Source: JACDAN01 sp963801855
GTDB taxonomy: Bacteria; Actinomycetota; Thermoleophilia; Gaiellales; Gaiellaceae
DNA length: 64,000 nt
Direction of reading: 5' to 3'
NCBI GenBank assembly: GCA_963801855.1
Contig: CAWDGK010000002.1
Coordinates: 1 to 64,000, forward strand
The position numbers were made by a program, and so were the translations under genes. Below the pieces are notes generated by a model that made no database searches, was not told where the DNA came from, and saw only the letters and a list, made by a program, of their open reading frames with translations. The stretch's first letter is position 1. Every line of letters begins with the position of its first letter. Shown piece by piece: positions 31,185-40,582 of the stretch.

Positions 31185-33622
31185 AACCTCCTCTCGACGA
31201 TCTCCTCTTCGACTGCGAGCGCCGTGTTGACGCCCGCCGGTCGAACTTGCTCTAGTCCCTGATAGACGCGGTCGAGCACCGCCGGCTCGAGGTGCTCGTC
31301 GGGCGCTCGCCGGCGCAGGCGCGCGACCACGCTGAGCGGCCGGCGCGGCGCGCCACTCGAAGCGCACGCGCGCGGCCGGCCGGAACGCGAATACAGCCTC
31401 GTCGAACTGGCCTCTCCGGAGGCGGCGGCGACGAGGTCGAAGCGGCCCGGCGGCGCGGCGTCACGGTTCGGCGGTGGCGGCAGCAGCCGCCCCTCGCGGG
31501 TCCAGGACGGCCGCTGCTCGGGCTCGCCCGTGTCCTCGTCCTCGAGCGCGAGGTAGCGCCAGGTCGACGACCCGGCCGGCAGTCGCGGGATCGCGGGAAC
31601 GCCGCCGTCGACGATCCTCGTCTCGGTCGGCTTGTAGCGAACGACCAGGTCGGCGTCGTCGACGGGCTCCGGCTCAGCCGTCGCCGAGCAGGTCGGCGAC
31701 CGCCTCGTCCGTCCAGGCGACGAAGCGCACCGTCGGCTCGTCGGCGGTCCGCGGCGCTTCGGTGAACGGCATCCAGGCGGCTGCCGGCCGAGCTCTGGAG
31801 CCGCTGCCACTGACCCGAGGCGCGCGCGAAGCGCCACGAGTCGCGCGCGGGAGTTTCTCGGGGTCGACGTTCGTCGCCGTACAGCTTGTCTGCACGGCCC
31901 AGCTGCACCCAGCCGTGCTCGCTCTGGAACTGCCAGAGGTCGCGGCCGTCGTAGCGCAGCAGGCCGCCGGTCGGTGCGCGAACCAGACGAGGCCGCGCGC
32001 GTCCTCGGCGATCGCGTGCACCGGCCCCGGTGCCGAGATCCGGGAACGCCTCGAGCACCGTCGTGTAGGCGAGCCCGCGCGCCGGACGGGCGACGTAGCG
32101 CGCGAGACCGCGCTCGGTGCCGAGCCAGAGCGACGCGTCCGGCCCCCGGTGCACCGCGCGCACCGGCGGCAGGAAGACGTCCTCCTCGGCCGGGAAGTTG
32201 CGCGCCTCGCCCTCGGCGGCCGGGAAGAAGCGCTGCCAGTCGGGGATCTGATCGCTCGCCTCGGCGCCTTCGTACCAGTACCAGTGGCCTGTGCCCGGCT
32301 GGCGCTGGAAGACGCCGAGCTCGGTCCCGGCGTAGACGACCCCGCCGCGGTCGCGGGAGAGCGTGAGGACCGGCGTGCCCGTCAGCTCGAACGGCGACGC
32401 GGTGGCGCCTCCGAGGCGCACCAGACCGTCGGCGGTCCCGACCAGCCAGGCGGCGCCGTCGGCCAGCAGCGCGTTGACCGCCGTCGTCGCCGGCGACCGT
32501 CTCGGGCCCTCCCTCCCCTTCGGGATGCTGCTCGAGGCGCTGCAGCCCCGAGTCGGTGCCGATCAGCAGGCCGTCGCCGTCCTCGGCGATGCAGCGCACG
32601 GTCGGCAGGTCGGCGAGCGCTCCGCGTCCAGGCCCGGCCGTCGAAGCGGTGGAGCGCGCTGCTCGGTCGCCGCCCAGACCGCGAAGTCGCGCGACTGGAG
32701 CAGCGCGACGACCGTGCCGTCGGGACCGCCTTCGGCGAGCTGCCCACGGCCCCGGCGCGGTCGGGTCGCCGCCGGGCCTGCTGCGCGAGCGCGCAATCCC
32801 GCCCTCGAGCCCGAGCCACGAGGACGTCGCCGGCCGCAGGCGCAGCGTTCGGCCGGCGGCCACCGTGCCGCGGTAGCCGATGCCGACGCGCGCGTCGAAC
32901 TGCTCGATCAGCGGCGACTCCGTCGCGTCGATCGAGCCCTCGACCGGCTCGAGACCCTCGACGAGGATCGTCGGCGGAGTCGCGTCGATCGCCTCGCTCA
33001 CCACGGTGAAGCGCATCAGCGGCCCGACGAGATCGGCCGGCACGCCGCGGACCTGGATGTCGAGCGCGCTGTCCCCGAGCGGCGCGAACTCCTCGATCGA
33101 GAAGCCGCGATCGCGTCGCTCGGGGTCGGCCTCGAGTCGACGGAAAGCTGCGCCTCGACGATGCTGCGCAGCGCGTCGGTCGTCCCGAGACCGTTTTGAT
33201 AGAGCGCGACGATCCGCCGGATGCGCCGCCGGTAGGCCTCGGCCGTCTCCCGCTGCGCCGGCTTGCCGTCGGAGCGCGGCAGCAGCTCCTGCCACGGCGG
33301 CAGCGGCAGCAGCGCGGCCAGCCGCGCCAGGTCGTGGACGTGCGGGTAGCGCTCGAGCTCCTCTCGGTCCTTCTTGTCGTCCAGCTTCACGGGGGGCAGC
33401 TCGAGCCCGCGACGCTGCGCGAGGAAGAAGCGGCTGAAGAGAGCGCGGTCGGCATACGGCAGCCAGTGCGCGTTCATCACGTCACCCGCGTCGACGCTGA
33501 CCTCCTCGAGCGCGTCGGCGACGGCGCGCAGGAACGCCGTCAACGAGCCCGCGGTCGCGGGGCGGCGGCCGGTAGAGGCTCGGCAGCCGGTCGCGCAGCT
33601 CCGCCAGGCGAGGGCTAGCCAC
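31185..33622 (-). CDS. gpI-like tail protein fused to a two-component-regulator-type beta-propeller, frameshifted
   Basis: About 810 codons. GTG 33622 (ASPRLAELRDRLPSLYRPP) overlaps the baseplate J stop. Residues ~1-190 match phage tail protein I/TIGR02242-type domains (LTAFLRAVADALEEVSVDAG, RRIRRIVALYQNGLGTTDAL). A beta domain follows, then Reg_prop-type propeller blades: GDGLLIGTDSGLQRLE, GGVVYAGTELGVFQ, ASLWLGTERGLARY, GLVWFAHR...LLRYDGRDLW. The C-terminus reads DEHLEPAVLDRVYQGLEQV. Frame changes are numerous (near 33560, 33130, 32780, 32600, 32500, 32030, 31860, 31690, 31370). The final stop just before 31181 is not resolved. The propeller could be a receptor-binding or scaffold module on the baseplate. 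Confidence 0.6.
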
Positions 33623-35396
33623 TCTGCGCCCTGTTCCTCGACGGCAGCGAGCGCGAGCCGCTCGAACGGCGTCAGCTCGTACTCGTCGTCGCCCGCGGCG
33701 AGGATCCGCGAGAGGCCGCTGCCGAGCGCGAAGACGAACTGCACGCGGTAGGGCGCCGGTCGACGTCTCGTCCGGCAGGGCCGGCGGCGACGGAGGCCGT
33801 GTCGAAGGCCTCGAGCGGACTCGCCGAGCTTCTCCGGCAGCGGCACGACGCGCAGCAGCTTCCCGTACGAGACGACGCGACGCGGGTCGGCCGCCGCTCG
33901 GCTCGCTCGCGTTCAGGTCGTTCAGGTAGCGCGAGCGCGACCGTCAGCGCCGCCTGCATCGCCGCGCGGTTCGGCGCGGCGGACGGCGGGTCGGCCTTCG
34001 GGTACGCGACGAGCGACGGTGACGAGCGTCGGCAGGTTCGGGTCGGCGATCTGCAGCTCGCCGAGCACGGTCGGGAAGCCGTCGATCGCCAGGACGCCGT
34101 GGCCGCGGTCGAGCACGTTCGTCGCCGCGCGACCGTGGCGCTGACGATGCGCACGTCCTCGATCCCCGGGACGCCGAGAACGAGCCCGACGAGCTTCGTT
34201 GACGCTGCCGGCCTCGCGCGCGGGCAGGCGCGCGAAGTAGTCGCCGATCGCGTCGCGCGCCGCGCGCTGCGCCGCCCGCAGGTCCTGCTCGAGCAGCCCG
34301 GCGACGGTCGTCAGCCGCAGCTCGAGGTCGACCTTCTGCGGCGCGACCGCGCCCTGCAGCGTCACGTGCACGCCGGCCGGCCGGGCGTCCTCGATCGCGG
34401 TCAGCAGCCGCTGCTGCAGCTCGGGCGCCAGCACCTCGACGTGCGGGGTGATCTCCACGCGGCCGACGCGCCGCCCCTCGGAGTCGACCACCTCGTCCAC
34501 GTCGGCGGTGATCTGCTGGCGGGCGACCGCCTCCTTGAGCGCGCCGAGCGTCGCGCGCTCGCTGCCGTGCAGGAAGCTCTTCGCCCGCGTGCGCAGCTCG
34601 GCGTCGGTCTCGTCCTGCGCGCTGAGCGCGGTCGGCGCCGGATTCGTGACGCCGGCGATCCCGGCGATCGGCACCGGCAGCACCGTCAGCGCGCCGGCCG
34701 GCAGCGGCGTCGTTCGCCTCGAGGTCGCGGGCGACGACGCGGATCGTGCCCTGGCCCTGCGCGAGCGTGACCGTCTCCGTCGTCTCGTACTCGACGTTGC
34801 CGTCGGCGGTGATCACGCGCGTGCCGGCCGGGATCGTGATCGTTCCCGGGCTGCCGGACGCGCGCGTGAACTCGATCTCGCCGGCCGGGCGCCCGCCGCG
34901 CACGCGCTCGATGCCGAGCAGCGCGACGACGTTGTCGAGCGAGCTGCCGGTCGCCGTGTCGACGAAGGCCGAGTCGTAGACGGCCTCCAGCTGCGCGTAG
35001 AGACCGGCGATCTCGAGCGCGACCGACTCGACCAGCGTGCGCACGACGCTGCCGACGTGCAGGTCGGTGAGCGGCACGCCGCGGCGCGCGACGCGTAGTT
35101 GATCTCGACCAGCGTGCCGGCGTCCGGGTACTCGGCGCCCTCGGCCGGCCACTCGATCGCGGTCCCGTCCGGCAGCAGCGTGTAGTCGACGTCCTTGCGG
35201 AAGAGGTGCGACTCGCCGTTGCGCGCGCCGTAGACCGAGACGACGTCGACCGCCGGCGGGCGCTCGAGCAGCTGCCGGAACGGCGGCGTCGCGGTGCCCG
35301 GCGGCGGGAACGGGTGCTCCTCCGCCGCGACCCCGCCGACGAGCGTCGTCAGCAGGCTGTCGAGGACCTCGGGATAGGGCGCCGTCGCAGACTCAT
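33615..35396 (-). CDS. Baseplate J/gp47-family protein, frameshifted
   Basis: Wedge component of a contractile tail baseplate. ATG 35396 overlaps the gp25 stop. Characteristic J-family segments: DLHVGSVVRTLVESVALEIAGLYAQ (start in, early), SGSPGTITIPAGTRVITADG, ETDAELRTRAKSFLHGSERATLG, GRVEITPHVEVLAPELQQRL, and VGLVLGVPGIEDVRIV near 34170. About 590 codons, longer than Mu/P2 J (about 300), with an extra C-terminal part (FALGSGLSRILAAGDDEYEL). Frame changes near 35090, 34710, 34200, 34130, 34010, 33930 and 33800. The stop near 33615 overlaps the next start. Operon order gp25-J-I matches P2 W-J-I. Confidence 0.75.
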
Positions 35397-35860
35397 GTCG
35401 CCAGCTCCAGCGTGAACGGGCCGATCGCGACGACCGCGGTCTCGCCGACCGGGCGCACCTGCAGGAGCACGTTCACGCGCTCGCGCGTGCCCGGCGCCGG
35501 CGTGACGGCCAGCTCGACCACCTCCTCGATGCGCGGCTCGGCCGCGAGGCTCTCGAGGATGTGCAGCTTGACGAGGTTGCGCGTCGTCTCGGTGTTCTGG
35601 CGGCCGATCAGCTCGTGCAGCCGCGACCCGTACTCGGGGTGCCCGAGCGCCGCGAGCTCGCCGCGCGGCGTCAGCAGCCGCACGATCACCGCCTGCGCGA
35701 GGTTGTCGCGGCCGTCGACCGTGCGCAGGTCGGTCGAGCTCGAGCGGGCGCTGCTCGGTGGCCACGCGGCGCCGCTCGGTCGCGACCGCGTAGACCGGTC
35801 GCAGCTCGCGGTGGCGCAGCGTCGAGGCGGATGTCGGTGAGGAGATGGCGTTCGTCGCAT
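35393..35860 (-). CDS. GPW/gp25-family baseplate wedge protein
   Basis: About 155 residues. C-terminal two-thirds are clear gp25: LRTVDGRDNLAQAVIVRLLT, RGELAALGHPEYGSRLHELI (the conserved HPxYGSRL), RNLVKLHILESLAAEPRIEEV. The N-terminus (ERHLLTDIRLD, then RHRELRPVYAVATERRRVA) is spread over shifted frames near 35820 and 35750. ATG 35860 overlaps the PAAR stop, and TGA at 35393 overlaps the J start (ATGA). Core wedge protein of contractile tails, T6SS (TssE) and eCIS. Confidence 0.78.
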   Translation of the reverse strand: MRRTPSPHRHPPRRCATASCDRSTRSRPSGAAWPPSSARSSSTDLRTVDGRDNLAQAVIVRLLTPRGELAALGHPEYGSRLHELIGRQNTETTRNLVKLHILESLAAEPRIEEVVELAVTPAPGTRERVNVLLQVRPVGETAVVAIGPFTLELAT

Positions 35861-35861
35861 C

Positions 35862-36263
35862 TCAGCCTCCGATCAGGACCGTGCCCGCGGCGATGACCGT
35901 GCCCGGCCGGCAGGTCGGCCGGGTCGTTGCAGGTCAGCGCGGTGTCGCCGTTGCGCGCGGCCGGCTTGCCGTTGATCATCACGGTGCGCGCTGCCGAGCT
36001 GGATCGTCGCCTTGTTGGACGGGCGGCTTCTGGAACGGGCCGCCCTGCGGGACGTGCGCGGGCGTGTTCGTGGCGGTGCTGCCCTGCGACCGCGGCCGGC
36101 TTGCCCTCGATGTTGACGTCGGCTCGAGAGCGAGCCGTCGAGCACGCCCGGCGAACGGGTGCGGCAGCGGCGTCGGCATCGGTCCGCCGGGCGACGGGAT
36201 CATCACGATGTGGATGTCGGTCGCGACGACCTGGTCGCCCTGCTTGGCCGCCGGCTGTCCCAT
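35862..36263 (-). CDS. PAAR-like spike-tip protein
   Basis: About 133 residues. Opens GQPAAKQGDQVVATDIHIVM with MIPSPGGPMPTPLPHPFAG, the PAAR-like start, and continues with DVNIEGKPAA, TNTPAHVPQGGPFQKPPSNK, TIQLGS, TVMINGKPAARNGDTALTCN and TVIAAGTVLIGG. The repeated INGKPA..GD turns and His residues fit a metal-capped conical tip that sharpens the gpV spike. Frame changes near 36150, 36120, 36085, 36025, 35990 and 35905. It lies 23 bp after the gpV gene. Confidence 0.75.
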
Positions 36264-36286
36264 GCTCGCTCCTCCCTCCCGTCAGC

Positions 36287-36910
36287 TCAGTTGATGTTCA
36301 CGGTCGCGCCCTTGAGCGTGAGCTTGCCCTGGCGCCTCGACCGTGATCTCGGTCGCCTTCAGCTCGAGCTTGCCGCTTGCTCGTCGACTCGCGACCTCGC
36401 CGTCGCGCTCGATCGTCAGCTTGGCCTTGCCGCCGCCGACGTCGAGCTCGACGACCGGGTCGTCGTCCCGCAGCGTCAGCGTCAGCCCGTCGCCGAGCTT
36501 GAGCGTGAGCTCGCGCGCGTCGCCGCTCTGCGAGCTCGACGTGGACGGCGTCGTCGTCGCGCGGCGCCGAGCGGCAGGTGCAGCACCGCCTGGCCGTCGT
36601 CGTTCTCCGGCGGCCGGTCCTCGTCGTTGTAGAGGCGGCCGACGATGACCGGCGCGTTGATGTCGCCGCCGACGAACTGGACGAGCACGAGCTCGCCGAC
36701 CGCCGGGATCGCGACCGTGCCGATGCGCGAGGTCGCGACCGGCACGTGGCGCAGGACGATCTCCGAGTCGCGCAGGACGACGGTGCAGGCGTAGTTGTCT
36801 CGGCGTCGGACGGATGCTGCTCCTGCACGACGGCGAGCTCCGCCGTGCGCACGCTGCCGCAGCTCCTCCTGGACGATGCGCTGGATGCTCTCGAACAGCG
36901 TCAGCGTCAC
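36287..36910 (-). CDS. Baseplate assembly protein V (spike, gpV/VgrG-like)
   Basis: About 207 residues. LTLFESIQRIVQEELRQ helix at the start (GTG 36910 overlapping the upstream TGA), then the OB-fold: NYACTVVLRDSEIVLRHVPV, RIGTVAIPAVGELVLVQFVG, DINAPVIVGRLYNDEDRPPE. The C-terminal beta-helix follows (ELTLKLGDGLTLTLRDDDPV, LELKATEITVEAPG, KLTLKGATVNIN). This is the classic gpV/gp45 plan: OB domain then triangular beta-prism spike. Frame changes near 36840, 36800, 36565, 36530, 36380 and 36335. Confidence 0.75.
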
Positions 36911-37940
36911 GGCGCCGTCCCGAAGTCGATCGACGTGGTGAACCCCTCGCGCTTGGCGAAGCGGTGCCGGACGACGCGAACCGTCCAGGACGCCGTTCGA
37001 GCGCCGCGTCGGGCGCCCGCTCGATCTCGACCGCGCCGCCGGGACGCACCTCGGGCGTGCCCGGCACGACGAGCGCGGCCCGCGACGGCTGCGCTCGCCG
37101 CGCGCGCGAGGCTGCGTCCGCCGCGGTCTGCGCCGCGCTCTGCGCTGCGCAGCGACGGGTCCTGCCGAGGCCGCTCCGGCGCGCCCGACGCCGGCGCGTC
37201 GCCGTCACGGCCGCCGGATCCTTGACGAGCCAGCTCCAGCGCCGCGAGCCCTGGCTGCCCGCCGCGCCCTCGCCGACGACCGTCACCTCGCCCGACGAGC
37301 GGCGTGCGCTCGGCCGCCTGGAGCGCGAGGACGTCGACGCCGTAGGCGAACGTCTTCAGCCGGCGTGGTCTGGCGGCGGCCCGAAGACGAGGCCGCCGTC
37401 GGCGTCGACCGTGGCGTAGAACCCGCACACGCCGCGCGAGCGCCGCCGACGTGAGCCCAGGCGCTGCGGCGTGTCGTCGACGACGTGGAAGGGGAAGTCG
37501 ATCCCGTCCGCCACGACGGTCGGCGAGACGCCGGCGCCGCTCGCCAGCTCCGAGACGATCCGCCGGCGCTCAGCTGCTCGAAGCTCTGGTTGACCCGCAG
37601 GCGCGCGAGCGTGCCGCCGGCGTTCGTCGCCACGATGCGCGTCGCCCCGTTCACGCTGCGGCCGCACGCTCGCGACGGTGCCCGAGAAGACCGGCACGAG
37701 CTCGCCCTGGCGTAGCCGAGCGAGACGCTGCCGGTGTCCCCGACGGCGACGGCCGGCGCCTGCTGCGCCGGGCGCGATCGCCACGATGCACCGCGTCGAC
37801 GGCGGGCGCCGCTCCCGAGCTCGACCGAGACGACCGAGAGCGCCCGTGCCCACGCGTTCGCGGCCCGCTGCCGAAGGCGCACCTCGAGCGCCGGCGTCCG
37901 GACGGACGGCGTCTGACGGCGCGCTGAGCAGGCTGGACAT
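36907..37940 (-). CDS. Phage late-control gpD/VgrG-hub-like protein
   Basis: About 345 codons, heavily frameshifted. Readable parts: LEVRLRQRAANAWARALSVV, VAVGDTGSVSLGY, ELVPVFSGTVASVRP, GATRIVATNAGGTLARLRVN, QSFEQLSAG, IVSELASGAGVSPTVVADGI, LKTFAYGVDVLALQAAERTP, EVTVVGEGAAGSQG, and AALVVPGTPEVRPGGAVEIE near the end. FSGTVASVRP and the tandem barrel-like domains before a spike gene match gpD (gp27-like hub) in the D-V order of P2 and eCIS. ATG 37940 overlaps the upstream stop (TGATG). Individual motifs are weak; operon position carries much of the weight. Confidence 0.58.
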
Positions 37941-40582
37941 CAGCCGTTGTCCGAGGTGTAGAAGTTGAAGTGGGTCGGGACGCCGTCGGTGTCGAGGAAG
38001 CGCGACACCTCCTTGAACACGAACGGGATCGTGAAGTCGAGTCGTGTCCTCGCGCCGCGCACCCGGTCCCGCGTTCGGGCCCTTCTCGACGCGGACCTCC
38101 ATGTGCAGGTGGTTGTGGAAGCTCGTGCCGGTGTCGCCGAGAGCATGATCTTCTCGCCGCGCTTGACGGTGACCGGCGTCGCCGTGTTGAGGATGTCCGC
38201 CGGCGTGATCGCGTCGAAGTCGATCCCGAGCTTCGTCCGCGAACGCTGCGCGCACGCTGTCCGTCGCGCCCGTGCAGGTAGACGCCGTAGGTGACCGCGA
38301 CCGTCCCGCCCGGCCCCATGTCGTGCGTGTCGTTCGGGGCGATCGGAGTTCGCCGTCGTCGTCGACGTCGTGGCGGATCAGGATGAAGTTCCGCTGCGGC
38401 TCGGTCGGTCTGCCGGGCGCCGCGCGACGCCGTCCGGGATGGACGTCGTCGCCGGGTTCGGTGTCGTTCGGCACCCAGTCGAAGAAGTCGACGACCGTGC
38501 CCGGCCGCGACGCGACGATCACGTCGTCCTCGTCGAGGCTGAAGTCGTACGCGTAGACGCAGGTTGTTGGTGAGGAGGTTGTGGCTCCACATGCCGAGGT
38601 TCGCCTGGCCGACGTAGCACGACTTCCCCTTCGGGTACGGCAGGCGGTAGGGCGACGAGTCCGCGGGCGGATAGCCCGCGAACTCGGCGCCGTTCGGGGT
38701 TGTACGTCCCGTCGCCGGTGTCGCCCTCGTTGTCGGAGTAGAACGCGCCCCAGAACGTCCACGGCTTGATCTGGTTGACGCCCTCGACGAGCATCTTCGA
38801 CACGAGTGGACCGACCCGGGGCCGAGACGCGCTACGGGCCGCCATCGACCACACGAGCCTCGCCCGCGATGACTTCGTCGCGAACGACGTCCCCGAGCAG
38901 GCCGCCCATCATCCCGAACGGGAATGCGCAGAGACTGCCGAGAAGAGCACGGTCTTCGCGAAGTGCTCGCCGCGTGCTTGAACGGGTGGCAGTAGTCGTC
39001 CCGCGGGATCAGCATCACGAGGAACTTGCCGAAGAGCGCGCCGAAGACGCCGACGATCGCGTCCATGTGCTGGATGTTCTCGGCGGGCCTCGTCCTCGCT
39101 GGTGAACGGGTTCGTGTCGGGCGACGTTGTTCCGCAGCGTCATGTACTCGAGCACGAGGCTGCGGAGCAGCGTTCAGCCCGACGTGTAGGCGATCGACCT
39201 CGCCGAGGTCCGGGCCGAGCAGCGTCAGCCACATCTTCGAGCCAGTTGCACGGCGTCGGGTCACGGTGCGTGCCCTCGAGCGACGTCACACCGTGCCGAC
39301 CCCGCGGAAGACGAGCGTGTCGAGCCACCAGTCCATCGGGTTGCCGGTGGCGAGCTTCACGGTCGCGATGCCGGCGTTGGTGAACGCGTTGAACGCGTTC
39401 GAGGCGTAGTCGCCCTCCTCGAGCGAGATCAGGTGGAAGACCATCTCGAGCGCCGTTGACGATGACCGCGCTGACGTAGGCGACCGTCTCGAGCGTCTCC
39501 GCGGTACGCTGCGGCCGAACGTGTACGGGCCGCCCTCAGGCCGACGTTCGTCCAGCTCGCTCCGGGGCGCGTCGCCGGTTGAAGATGAACGCCTTCGACC
39601 AGTCGTCGGTGTTGCTCGCGAGCCGGACGTCGTCTGCGGAGGCCGGCGGCGGAGCGTCGATGTGCGCCGTCCTCGGTGCGCCAGACCTCGTCGTCCGGGA
39701 GCAGCGGAATCAAGGTTGTAGTACGAGGGCCGGCCCTTCGTCGCCATCAGCCAGCTCGCGTACCAGCAGAAGCGCTCCTTGTCGCCCGCCGCGGCCGCGG
39801 CGCCGACGCTGCCGGCGCCGAAGCCGGTGAACGGGACGAGCTCGACCACGCTCCCGCCGACGGTGAACGCGTCCGCGGCGGTGCGCGCGACGCAGGCGAA
39901 CTTCGCGACGGTGCCGAGGAGCTCCGGTGCGCTCGAGCCAGCGGAAGAGCTCGTCGCCGAGGAGGCTCGCGTCGAGCTCCGGGAAGACGAGCTCGCCCCG
40001 GAGTGCGGTTGCGCAGCCGCCGCAGCGCGCGGGCGACCGCGAGGCGGTTCGACCGCGCGTCAGCGTCGGCGGTGGCGGGAATGTCCTCGAGGCGCGCGAC
40101 CGCGTCGTCGAAGAGCGTGCGCACCTCGTCGTCGAGGAAGTCCGGCGTCAGGCCGAAGTCGACCTGGACGATGTCGACGAGCTCCTCGATCGGCTCGCGA
40201 ATCGTGTCGGCGGTGATCGACTCGGCGAGGTCGGCGATGCGGTCGAGCAGCGCGCCGCAGCGCTTCGACGACGCCGGCCGAGTCCCCGACGGACGTGAAG
40301 GCCTCGAGCTGCTGCTCGAGCTCGTCGAGGAGCGACTGCCCGAGAGCAGCTCCAGGCGCTCGAGCGCGGCCGGGAAGCCGGCCTCGGCCTGCGCCGCGAC
40401 CCGCTCGCACCGACGCGACGAACGCATCCCGCAGCGACTCCGTGGATGTCGCCGCCGGCGACCGCGTCCGCGAACGTCCGCGTGGCGACGAGCAGCACGT
40501 CGTCGACGACGCCGAACTCGGCGTCGATCGACACGGCGCGCCGGACGCGCTGCGGCTGCACGAGGACGGAGCCGACGCTCAA
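37940..40582 (-). CDS. Giant tail-associated protein with C-terminal M23 metallopeptidase domain, heavily frameshifted
   Basis: About 880 codons if read as one gene. TTG 40582 overlaps the upstream stop (TTGA) and opens SVGSVLVQPQRVRRAVSID. Helical region: ALLDRIADLAESITADTIRE, DFGLTPDFLDDEVRTLFDD. Middle: FTGFGAGSVGAAAAAGDKER, MWLTLLGPDLGEVDRLHVG, HMDAIVGVFGALFGKFLVML. The C-terminal third is M23/LytM: CVYAYDFSLDEDDVIVASRP, RNFILIRHD, VAVTYGVYLHG, SGDTGTSFHNHLHMEV (HxH zinc ligands), then FTIPFVFKEVSRFLDTDGVP. About 20 frame changes; no clear start inside, though the stop at 39286 could split it in two. Likely digests peptidoglycan or cargo during tail action. Confidence 0.55.

Noticed and set aside
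35393..37940. Type VI secretion system
   Set aside because: gp25, PAAR and spike proteins are shared parts, but TssB/C pair, TssJLM membrane complex, TssK and ClpV are absent, and the sheath is phage-type.
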